Shown: positions 1 through 7,548 of the stretch, one piece after another
Position numbering within the stretch: position 1 is the first letter of the stretch
Layout: each line of letters starts with the position of its first letter
Assembly: GCA_002403105.1 (NCBI GenBank)
Contig: DHHD01000100.1
Span: forward strand, 38,264 to 60,954
Length of the DNA stretch: 22,691 nucleotides
Reading direction: 5' to 3'
Origin: Anaerolineaceae bacterium UBA4781
GTDB lineage: Bacteria > Chloroflexota > Anaerolineae > Anaerolineales > Anaerolineaceae
Program-made: the position numbers and the translations under genes
Notes under the pieces: generated by a model
The model's input: the letters and a program-made list of their open reading frames with translations, nothing else
Database searches by the model: none
Told to the model about the DNA's origin: nothing

Positions 1-192
1 TCGTTTAACCCCGTATCGGAATTCAACGGGTGTTTTGCCAGCGTTATGGGTTTTCCATTTTGCCATATTGAAAGAAATCTGCAAAAAATAGATGGGTATA
101 ATTGTGTACCAACGGCAGAACGATGCCAAAAGAATCTTCATTACTTCTGCCCGATCTATGTGCGTGTTTTGAATGGTGAAGAAATAGGATAA
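1..192 (+). CDS. C-terminal fragment of an unrecognised cysteine-rich protein
   Basis: An open frame runs from the first base to a TAA at 190-192, giving the last 63 residues of a protein whose start lies outside the window. Five cysteines fall in 41 residues (C11, C22, C36, C43, C51 of the fragment), including the stretch GFPFCHIERNL, which suggests a metal- or cluster-binding or disulfide-rich tail. I do not recognise the family. The next gene starts only 4 nt after the stop, so the two are probably co-transcribed. Coding status is supported by the open frame up to that tight junction and by the plausible amino-acid composition; function is unknown. Confidence 0.6.
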   Translation, partial: SFNPVSEFNGCFASVMGFPFCHIERNLQKIDGYNCVPTAERCQKNLHYFCPIYVRVLNGEEIG

Positions 193-196
193 AAGA

Positions 197-2422
197 ATGA
201 ATAAAATTGCTAATATATTTTCGATCATGGTGATTCTCGCCTTCCTTATTGGAGGGTGTGGACCAAAAGATGCAGATACACTCCCAACCCCTGTTATTGC
301 CAAAACAACTGCACCGGATGTTGAATCTACTGCATTAAGCTACCTGGAAGCCTGGCAGAACAAGGACTATACAGCAATGTATGGTTTTTTTGCACAACAA
401 AGTCAATCGGCCATGACCCAAGAGTCGTTTACGGAACTACTTACTGAATTCACAAAGAACATGACTCTGTCATCGTTAACCGCAGAGATTTCTTCAACAG
501 CCACCAGCCCAACGACGGCTACTGCTAAGTTTCTTGTTAATTACACAACATCCTTGTTTGGAGAATTTAACCGACAGCCCGACACAAATTGGGTTCTGGA
601 GGAAGATGGATGGAAACTGGTCTGGGATAATGGAGCATTTCTTCCGGAATTAGCCGGTGGAAACACTTTAGCGCTGGAAAGAGCAACTCAAGAACGCGGT
701 GATATCTATGATATCAATGGCGAACCTCTGGTTGAGGAAACAACCGCGTATTCCCTGGGGATCACACCGGGAGAGATTGAAGATGGCAAAGAAGGATTGC
801 TTGTATACAACCTGTCTGAATTAACCGGTAAAACAACTCAATCCATCTATGAGTCTTATGAAGATGCCGGTCCAACCTGGTATGTACCGGTGGGGGAAGT
901 ATCAGCCGACGAGATCGGCGACCGCTTGAATTCTCTGATCACTCTGGGTGGGATAGTTTTATCGGAATATGAATCACGCTATTATTACGGCGGAGGAATT
1001 GCCCCGCAGGCGCTCGGTTATGTACTGGGTATTTCAGAAGACCAACAAGCAGAATATATACAAAAAGGATATTTGGGTGATGAGAGTGTGGGGCAGGCTG
1101 GATTGGAAAAATATGCTGAAGAAGTTCTGGCTGGTAAGCCTGCTGCATCCCTCTATGTGGTTAATGCAGATGGACAGATCGTCTCTCGTATTTCTCAGGC
1201 TGATTCAACGCCAGTTCAATCGATAACGACAACATTGGAAAAGAATTTACAGATCGAAACACAGAAAGCAATTTCTGGTTTCACCGGTGCAGCCATTGTG
1301 ATGGAAGTGGAAACAGGCCGCATTTTAGCGATAGCTTCTTCACCAAGCTTTGACCCTAACCTTTTCGATTCGAATAATATCAACAGCGCCGAATTGCTGG
1401 ATGAGGTGCTGAATGATAAAAATCAAAGTTTATTGAACCGCGCTACCCAAGGTTTGTACCCTCTGGGATCTGTCTTCAAGATCATCACCATGTCAGCCGC
1501 ATTAGAAAGCGACCTCTACACTCCTGACTCTTCTTATTATTGCGGTTATTATTTTGAGGAACTCGCCGGTGAAAAATTTGAAGACTGGACGCTGGATAAA
1601 GGATATGAGGAAAGCGGTGAATTAACCCTGGTAGAAGGGCTGATGCGATCTTGCAACCCATGGTTCTACCATCTTGGTTTGGACCTATTTCGCCAGATGG
1701 GCGCTACATATCTTTCGGATATGGCACGCGGTTTTGGCTTGGGAAGCGCCACGGGAATTGACCAGGTTGCTGAAGCTACCGGTTCCATCCCTGACCCTAA
1801 AACTGATGGCGATGCCGTGCAGCAAGGAATTGGCCAGGGTGAAATGCTGGTTACACCACTTCAGGTGGTACGATTCATTGCAGCGATCGCCAATGGCGGT
1901 ACGTTGTATCAGCCACAGTTAATAGAAAGCATGACCAGTTCAACCGGAGTAACAACTTACACTTTTTCACCTGAAGAACAAGGGACCCTGCCGATCAGTC
2001 AAACAACACTGGATGCTGTGCGAGAAGGAATGGGCTTGGTTGTTAACGCCAGTCGCGGAACTGCTCACGAAGAATTAAGCGGGTTGAATATCAACATGTT
2101 TGGAAAAACTGGAACTGCAACGAACTCAACCGGCGACCCGCATGCCTGGTTCGCAGGGTACACAGATACGAATCGCGAAGATAAACCTGATATTGCGGTT
2201 GTAGTGCTGGTTGAGAACAGTGGAGAAGGTTCTGAGATAGCTGCACCTGTCTTTCGACGCATTATCGAAACATACTATTTCGGTGAACCGAAGAAACTAT
2301 ATCCATGGGAAGCCGAATTTAATGTAACCAGGACGCCCACGTTGCAATACACATTGACCCCTACGCAGACCCCGTATCGTGAGCCGGTTGAAATTGAACC
2401 AACCCCAACGCCCGCAGGATGA
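197..2422 (+). CDS. Lipoprotein-type penicillin-binding protein (transpeptidase)
   Basis: This is a class B-like penicillin-binding protein that would cross-link peptidoglycan stem peptides outside the membrane. The 741-residue product starts with a signal peptide ending in a lipobox (LIGGC, Cys21), so it looks lipid-anchored rather than held by the usual N-terminal helix. Residues about 45-150 look like an NTF2/MecA_N domain. The PBP dimerisation domain begins near R167 (RGDIYDINGEPL). The transpeptidase domain carries all three catalytic motifs: SVFK (Ser425 nucleophile, Lys428), SCN (485-487) and KTGT (637-640). The C-terminus is a Thr/Pro-rich tail (TPTPTP-like). It starts 4 nt after the upstream stop, with a weak AGGAT ribosome site, and overlaps rsgA by ATGA, so it belongs to an operon. 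The PBP assignment is firm; the exact subclass and whether the MecA_N-like architecture lowers beta-lactam affinity are not known. Confidence 0.93.
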   Translation: MNKIANIFSIMVILAFLIGGCGPKDADTLPTPVIAKTTAPDVESTALSYLEAWQNKDYTAMYGFFAQQSQSAMTQESFTELLTEFTKNMTLSSLTAEISSTATSPTTATAKFLVNYTTSLFGEFNRQPDTNWVLEEDGWKLVWDNGAFLPELAGGNTLALERATQERGDIYDINGEPLVEETTAYSLGITPGEIEDGKEGLLVYNLSELTGKTTQSIYESYEDAGPTWYVPVGEVSADEIGDRLNSLITLGGIVLSEYESRYYYGGGIAPQALGYVLGISEDQQAEYIQKGYLGDESVGQAGLEKYAEEVLAGKPAASLYVVNADGQIVSRISQADSTPVQSITTTLEKNLQIETQKAISGFTGAAIVMEVETGRILAIASSPSFDPNLFDSNNINSAELLDEVLNDKNQSLLNRATQGLYPLGSVFKIITMSAALESDLYTPDSSYYCGYYFEELAGEKFEDWTLDKGYEESGELTLVEGLMRSCNPWFYHLGLDLFRQMGATYLSDMARGFGLGSATGIDQVAEATGSIPDPKTDGDAVQQGIGQGEMLVTPLQVVRFIAAIANGGTLYQPQLIESMTSSTGVTTYTFSPEEQGTLPISQTTLDAVREGMGLVVNASRGTAHEELSGLNINMFGKTGTATNSTGDPHAWFAGYTDTNREDKPDIAVVVLVENSGEGSEIAAPVFRRIIETYYFGEPKKLYPWEAEFNVTRTPTLQYTLTPTQTPYREPVEIEPTPTPAG

Positions 2423-3345
2423 TAGAAAAACATTCTGCTGGTATAGTGACCCGCATGCAGGCGGGATTTTATACAGTGAAAACAGAAAATTCTGTTTTCA
2501 CCTGCCAGCTACGCGGTCGTCTAAAACAGCATAAGATAATGGAAGACCTGGTCGCAATTGGCGACCGGGTCTTGATAAGTTCTTTAGATGAAGAGCAGGG
2601 GGTTATTGAAGAAATTTGTGAACGAGAGCGCGTGTTGGTGCGGATGGCCCCAACCACACGCGGGATTTATAAACAAATCCTGCTGGCAAACCCGGATCAG
2701 AATGTATTTGTATTCGCCTGTGCTGACCCTGCACCCAGCTTACGAATGCTCGATCGTTTTTTAGTAATTACTGAAAAGCAAAAGATCGATGCATTGATTG
2801 TCGCCAATAAAGTGGATATGCTGGACCAAACGCGAGCGGCGGAAATTTTCTCTCCTTATTCACTATTGGGGTACCCGGTTGTTTATACTTCAGCCAAAGA
2901 AAATACTGGAATTCAAGAACTGAGAATTTGTTTACAAGGAAAACTTTCTGCCTTTGCTGGACCTTCTGGAGTAGGGAAAACCAGTCTACTGAATGCTCTT
3001 CGTCCAGGACTTGGCCTGGAAGTTAAAACAGTTAAGGAGAGCTCTCATAAGGGAAGACATACGACCATTGTGCGCCAACTTTTTTCTCTGGATGAGACAA
3101 GCATGGTTGCTGATCTTCCAGGGATCCGCCAGCTTTCTGTGTGGGATGTCGAACCGGAAGAATTGGATGGATATTTTTGCGAATTTCGCCCGTTTGTAAA
3201 AAGCTGCCAGTTTAGTGATTGCCGCCATGAACAAGAACCCAATTGTGCGATCAAAAAAGCTGTTCAGAGCGGTGCAATCAGTGCAGCCCGCTATGATTCT
3301 TATTTACGTTTACGAAGAGAACTTGAAACATATCAGAATTATTGA
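2419..3345 (+). CDS. rsgA: Ribosome small-subunit assembly GTPase RsgA
   Basis: RsgA (YjeQ) is a circularly permuted GTPase that acts in late 30S ribosomal subunit maturation in the cytoplasm. The 308-residue length is typical. The order of motifs shows the permutation: G4 NKVD (130-133) comes before the P-loop GPSGVGKTS (181-189, Lys187) and the G3 motif DLPG. An N-terminal OB-fold region precedes them. The C-terminal zinc site is intact as C263-X4-C268-X-H270-X5-C276. The start codon overlaps the PBP stop as ATGA, which implies translational coupling. No internal damage is visible. Identification is secure from the motif order and the zinc finger. Confidence 0.96.
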   Translation: MIEKHSAGIVTRMQAGFYTVKTENSVFTCQLRGRLKQHKIMEDLVAIGDRVLISSLDEEQGVIEEICERERVLVRMAPTTRGIYKQILLANPDQNVFVFACADPAPSLRMLDRFLVITEKQKIDALIVANKVDMLDQTRAAEIFSPYSLLGYPVVYTSAKENTGIQELRICLQGKLSAFAGPSGVGKTSLLNALRPGLGLEVKTVKESSHKGRHTTIVRQLFSLDETSMVADLPGIRQLSVWDVEPEELDGYFCEFRPFVKSCQFSDCRHEQEPNCAIKKAVQSGAISAARYDSYLRLRRELETYQNY

Positions 3346-3371
3346 AAATATCTTTATGAATTGGAATTCCT

Positions 3372-5309
3372 ATGAAAAATAGATCCATCACTTTTTCTTG
3401 TTTACTTATGATACTTACTGCATTGATCATTTCCTCCTGTACAGTATTGACTTCATCGAAAAGCATCCCCACCACTACTGAACCAACTGCCACGGCAGTT
3501 CCTTTAAAGGAAGCAACCCTGTGCACTGCTAATGAACCCGAAACCTTATTTTTTTATGGAAAAAGCAGTAAAGGCGCTGATCTGATCTTCGAGGCAATTT
3601 ATGATGGTCCATTCGAGTGGATCGATTATTCACCCCAGCCGATCATCCTGGAAAAGACACCAACCATGAGCGATGGCAGCGCGAGCTATATACCGGCAGG
3701 TGTGCAAGGCGGTGACCTGATCGTGGATGTAGAAGGAAATATTACTAATCTGACAGAAGGGGTTCGTCTATTCCCGCGCGGCTGCCAATCACTCGATTGC
3801 GCCGTCACCTGGGATGGATTAAGCCAACTGCAGATGGATCAATTGACATTGGTATACACAATCAAGGAAGGTGTGCGTTGGTCAGATGGCGAAAATGTAA
3901 AAGCAACTGATTCTCAGTATGCTTATCGACTTGCTGCAGACCTTCAAAATACAGAATTTGAAGAGAGCATTGACGAAATTGTATTGTATGAGACCGTGGA
4001 TGAACGTACTGTAAAAGTTACAACACTGCCCGGATTGGTCACGTCAGATTACACCTCGTTTTTTTTCTCACCTTTACCGCAACATATTTGGAGTACTTTT
4101 GCTCCTGCAGATCTGAATGGAACGGATGTCGCTGCAAAATTTCCCATTGGTTGGGGACCCTTTAAAATAACAACCTGGCAAGCGGGGGAGAGCATTACGC
4201 TTGAGAAGAATGAATATTACTTTCGTACTTCAGAAGGATACCCGGCATTGGATAGGATCGAAGTTAAATTCCTAGAAGCGGGCACTTCTTTCAATGACCT
4301 GGTTGAGAAAAATGGTTGCGATGTGATCGATGATTCACTTATCACCGATTCAATATACAGTGAATTGAGCACACTGCAAAGTAACCCTGCATTTCGGGTG
4401 GATATTCTTCCGGGAGAAAACTGGCAAGTGTTATTGTTTGGAATCACGCCAGCTTCTTATGATGATGGATATTACCCATATGGATCCGATAGACCTGATT
4501 TGTTAAGTGACGTCACGATTCGCAATGCCATTAAACAATGCATTGACCAAAATGCCATCCTAGAGCAGCAAGGTATCGTTGGGAATGATCATTCCTTTGT
4601 TTATTTTCCATACGATGTACAGGATAGCAGTCTTTCCAATGAGGTTGTGACATACGATCCGGTGAGCGCCAGTGCAGTATTGGATGCAGCGGGTTGGAAA
4701 GATTATGATTCCAACCCGGCTACACCCCGTGTGGCGTATGGAGTGGACAATGTTGTTGATGGAACAATTTTTTCTCTCAATCTGTTCACTACAACCAGTA
4801 CAAAAAACGCACAGATCGCTGAAGTTATCAAAACCTCCCTTTCAGCTTGCGGGATCGAGACAAAAGTCTATGCAACGCCTACCACTGAATTATATGCAGA
4901 AGGACCGGAGGGAATTCTTTTTGGGAGAAAATTTGACCTGGCATTAATTTCATGGAACATTAACGATACGCTGCCGTGTGAATTATTTGAGAGTGAAGAA
5001 ATTCCGAGCGAAACCAATTATTGGATCGGTGAAGATGATGGGGGCGGGAATATAACAGGTTATCAAAATACCGAGTTTGACACTCTGTGCACCAAAGCCC
5101 GGTTCGGCAGTACAGATCCAGAGACAGCATTCAATGTACAAATCCAAGCAGCGAAAATTCTTGACCAAGAGACACCCTTCATATCCTTGTTCTTTGACGC
5201 AAAAATATTTATTGTAAATTCAAAACTCTGTTTTTCCGAGAAAAAAAATAGTGAAAAATATCCATATTCTTCGCTGGAGTATTGGGATTTTCGTGACACT
5301 TGTAATTAG
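3372..5309 (+). CDS. Divergent family-5 solute-binding lipoprotein (peptide ABC type)
   Basis: A 645-residue extracellular substrate-binding protein of the SBP_bac_5 (DppA/OppA) family. A signal peptide ends in ISSC (Cys23), predicting lipid anchoring. The family hallmark is visible as TIKEGVRWSDGENVKA followed by a TDSQYAYRL segment, and the C-terminal half keeps features such as the AAKILDQETPFISLFF block. It is clearly more distant from the proteins at 7549 and 19590 than those are from each other. It starts 26 nt after rsgA and lies 177 nt upstream of the dpp operon, which has its own promoter. It may therefore be an extra receptor for that importer or for a permease elsewhere; the ligand is not evident. 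The start is supported by the signal peptide and a GGAATT stretch upstream. Confidence 0.88.
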   Translation: MKNRSITFSCLLMILTALIISSCTVLTSSKSIPTTTEPTATAVPLKEATLCTANEPETLFFYGKSSKGADLIFEAIYDGPFEWIDYSPQPIILEKTPTMSDGSASYIPAGVQGGDLIVDVEGNITNLTEGVRLFPRGCQSLDCAVTWDGLSQLQMDQLTLVYTIKEGVRWSDGENVKATDSQYAYRLAADLQNTEFEESIDEIVLYETVDERTVKVTTLPGLVTSDYTSFFFSPLPQHIWSTFAPADLNGTDVAAKFPIGWGPFKITTWQAGESITLEKNEYYFRTSEGYPALDRIEVKFLEAGTSFNDLVEKNGCDVIDDSLITDSIYSELSTLQSNPAFRVDILPGENWQVLLFGITPASYDDGYYPYGSDRPDLLSDVTIRNAIKQCIDQNAILEQQGIVGNDHSFVYFPYDVQDSSLSNEVVTYDPVSASAVLDAAGWKDYDSNPATPRVAYGVDNVVDGTIFSLNLFTTTSTKNAQIAEVIKTSLSACGIETKVYATPTTELYAEGPEGILFGRKFDLALISWNINDTLPCELFESEEIPSETNYWIGEDDGGGNITGYQNTEFDTLCTKARFGSTDPETAFNVQIQAAKILDQETPFISLFFDAKIFIVNSKLCFSEKKNSEKYPYSSLEYWDFRDTCN

Positions 5310-5312
5310 ATG

Positions 5313-5318
5313 TATAAT
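5313..5318 (+). promoter_or_regulatory. Possible extra -10 element (TATAAT)
   Basis: A perfect TATAAT sits just after the preceding stop codon. No good -35 is present at 16-18 nt; the nearest resemblance, GTGACA, is too close. A half-site ACAGATA follows at 5325-5331. It may be a weak second promoter for the dpp operon or chance in AT-rich DNA. Confidence 0.25.
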
Positions 5319-5382
5319 GGGAAAACAGATACAATAAGACGATATTGGCCATGTTGCGAGTCGACTTAGGATAGGTGAATAG

Positions 5383-5411
5383 TTGACATGCCATTTTAAG
5401 TATTGTAAAAT
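5383..5411 (+). promoter_or_regulatory. Predicted sigma-70-type promoter for the dpp operon
   Basis: TTGACA at 5383-5388 is followed after exactly 17 nt by TAAAAT at 5406-5411. This matches the housekeeping consensus at 11 of 12 positions. Transcription would start near 5418, leaving a leader of about 69 nt before dppD. It lies in the only sizeable gap between the upstream binding-protein gene and the importer, which fits an operon promoter. Confidence 0.7.
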
Positions 5412-5435
5412 AATCCGAACTTTTAGCCAGGTCCG

Positions 5436-5454
5436 ACAGATATAAATTATCTGT
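5436..5454 (+). promoter_or_regulatory. Perfect dyad (operator or leader hairpin) before dppD
   Basis: ACAGATA at 5436-5442 is the exact reverse complement of TATCTGT at 5448-5454, with a 5-nt spacer. It lies about 25 nt downstream of the predicted -10, so it could be an operator bound by a dimeric repressor or a hairpin in the mRNA leader. A lone ACAGATA copy lies upstream at 5325-5331. The sequence is AT-rich and the stem short, so an operator is at least as likely as a stable RNA structure. Confidence 0.4.
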
Positions 5455-5486
5455 TTGGAAAAATTCTTCAGTAAAGGGCATTATCA

Positions 5487-6473
5487 ATGGCAGAATTATA
5501 CAGTATCAAAGACCTGGAAACACAATTTCATACAAGGGAAGGGACAGTCCATGCTGTCAACGGGGTTTCATTATCCCTGCAGGAAGGTGAAACACTCGGT
5601 ATTGTGGGGGAAAGCGGATGCGGAAAGAGTGTTTCCATGCTCTCCACATTAAGATTAATCCCTCAGCCCCCAGGTGAGATTGTTGCGGGGGAAGCAATTT
5701 TCCAAGGAAGAGATTTACTAAAATTATCACGAGAAGAACTACGCCACGTACGCGGTGCGCAGATTGGATTTGTTTTTCAAGATCCAATGACTTCTTTTAA
5801 TCCTGTACACACGATCGGGAAACAGTTAATGGAGCCGCTTGAAATTCATCTGGGCATGAATAAAAAACAAGCTTGGGATCGAGCGATCGAAATGCTGAAA
5901 ATGGTGCGCATTCCCAATCCGGAAGATCGCTTGAAAGATTACCCGCATCAATTTTCAGGTGGAATGCGCCAACGCGCAATGATCGCCATGGCTCTCTCCT
6001 GCTCCCCTCAAGTTCTTATTGCTGATGAACCTACCACTGCACTGGATGTAACAATCCAAGCGCAGATCATGGACCTTGTTTTAAGCTTGCGTAAAGAACT
6101 TGGTATGTCTATTATTTGGATCACACATGATTTGGGTGTGGTTGCCGGTATTGCAGATCGAGTGATCGTAATGTATGCAGGTTATATTGTAGAAGAAGCC
6201 AGGGTGAAAGACCTGTACGCCAAACCAGAACACCCTTATACCTTAGGTTTATTACGCAGCCTCCCACGGTTGGATATGGATGAGAAGAAACGACTTGCTT
6301 CCATCGAAGGTGTCCCACCGGTTCTTTTCAAAAAACCAAAATTCTGCCCATTTGCTTCGCGCTGCTCATTCCGCATCGAAAAATGCTTGGATGAAAATCC
6401 ATCATTAATGTTGGTGGGTGAGAATCATAAAGCAGCCTGCTGGGTTGACACCTATACTGGGAAGGAGCGCTAA
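5487..6473 (+). CDS. dppD: Oligo/dipeptide ABC importer ATPase (DppD/OppD type)
   Basis: First of the two cytoplasmic ATPases that power a peptide importer. The 328-residue protein has Walker A GESGCGKS (Lys47), the ABC signature FSGGMRQR (156-163), Walker B ending in DEP (Asp180, Glu181) and the switch histidine in THDLG. The C-terminal oligo_HPY extension is recognised from EHPYTLGLLRSLPRL. It contains four cysteines, C287-X5-C293-X6-C300-X17-C318, the pattern seen in this subfamily and linked in at least one characterised DppD to a [4Fe-4S] cluster. The stop overlaps the dppF start (TAATG). The dpp rather than opp symbol is a convention here; the ligand cannot be read from sequence. Confidence 0.93.
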   Translation: MAELYSIKDLETQFHTREGTVHAVNGVSLSLQEGETLGIVGESGCGKSVSMLSTLRLIPQPPGEIVAGEAIFQGRDLLKLSREELRHVRGAQIGFVFQDPMTSFNPVHTIGKQLMEPLEIHLGMNKKQAWDRAIEMLKMVRIPNPEDRLKDYPHQFSGGMRQRAMIAMALSCSPQVLIADEPTTALDVTIQAQIMDLVLSLRKELGMSIIWITHDLGVVAGIADRVIVMYAGYIVEEARVKDLYAKPEHPYTLGLLRSLPRLDMDEKKRLASIEGVPPVLFKKPKFCPFASRCSFRIEKCLDENPSLMLVGENHKAACWVDTYTGKER

Positions 6474-7477
6474 TGCCCGAAAAAGATGTAATCTTGCATG
6501 TCGAAGATCTAAAAATGCATTTCCCGATCAAACGGGGTGTTATTCAACGAACAGTCGGATATGTTCATGCTGTAGATGGAATCACGTTTGATATTTATCG
6601 GGGTGAAACCTTGGGTTTGGTAGGAGAATCGGGTTGTGGAAAAACCACTGCAGGGCGCACCATTCTGCAATTATACAAACCAACTGCCGGACAGATCGTC
6701 TTTGAAGGTAAAGACCTGGTTAAATTAAAAAACGAAGAAATGCGCCAGATCCGCCGCAAGATCCAGATGATCTTTCAAGATCCCTATGCCAGTTTGAATC
6801 CTCGCATGACAGTCGAGGAGATCATCAGTGAACCTTTACTGGTTCATAATATTGAGAATGGAAAAGAAATTCATGACCATGTAAGAAGTCTATTGGAGCT
6901 GGTTGGATTGAACCCTGCTTATGTTGACCGCTACCCACATGAATTTTCAGGCGGGCAAAGGCAGCGTATCGGAGTGGCTCGTTCGCTTGCCTTAAAACCA
7001 GATCTTATTGTTTGTGATGAGCCAATTTCTGCGCTGGATGTTTCTATTCAAGCGCAGGTTGTAAACTTACTGGAAGACCTGCAAAAAGAATTTGGATTAA
7101 CATATCTCTTTATTGCTCATGACCTTTCCATGGTACGCCATATCAGCACCCGCGTCATTGTGATGTATCTGGGCGTCTTTGTAGAAATGGCTGATCGAAA
7201 AACACTATATGAAAATCCGATGCATCCATATTCTATTGCACTGCTTTCTGCAGTACCGATCCCTGATCCTAAAGTAGAAGAAAAACGGAAGCGCATCATT
7301 TTGGAAGGTGATGTGCCCTCTCCCATTAACCCGCCATCCGGATGTCGATTCCGAACCCGATGCCCGCTCGCACAGGCAATTTGCGCCGAAGAACGACCGG
7401 AGTGGAAAGAAGTAGAACCAGGTCACTATGTGGCCTGTCACTTTTGGTACAACACCAAATCCCTACAAAGGAGGTGA
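6473..7477 (+). CDS. dppF: Oligo/dipeptide ABC importer ATPase (DppF/OppF type)
   Basis: The second ATPase, expected to form a heterodimer with DppD on the inner face of the permease. Its 334 residues include Walker A GESGCGKTT (Lys57), the signature FSGGQRQR, Walker B ending in CDEPISALDVS and the AHDLS switch. The oligo_HPY extension (MHPYSIALLSAVPIPDP) ends in a four-cysteine block, from CRFRTRC through CAEE to VACHFW, parallel to that in DppD. The start overlaps the dppD stop by one base and is preceded by AAGGAG (6462-6467). Its last codons, AGG AGG TGA, create a perfect Shine-Dalgarno sequence (see findings). Confidence 0.93.
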   Translation: MPEKDVILHVEDLKMHFPIKRGVIQRTVGYVHAVDGITFDIYRGETLGLVGESGCGKTTAGRTILQLYKPTAGQIVFEGKDLVKLKNEEMRQIRRKIQMIFQDPYASLNPRMTVEEIISEPLLVHNIENGKEIHDHVRSLLELVGLNPAYVDRYPHEFSGGQRQRIGVARSLALKPDLIVCDEPISALDVSIQAQVVNLLEDLQKEFGLTYLFIAHDLSMVRHISTRVIVMYLGVFVEMADRKTLYENPMHPYSIALLSAVPIPDPKVEEKRKRIILEGDVPSPINPPSGCRFRTRCPLAQAICAEERPEWKEVEPGHYVACHFWYNTKSLQRR

Positions 7478-7548
7478 TGTTAGAGATTAGAAGATAGGCT
7501 GTTTGAAGTAACTTAGATCCAAAAAGTAAAAATATATGGAGGAGCAAG

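Noticed and set aside
5310..5486. Possible small gene between the binding protein and dppD
   Set aside because: Only short frames exist, including one from 5455 that overlaps dppD in another frame; promoter and dyad explain the gap better.
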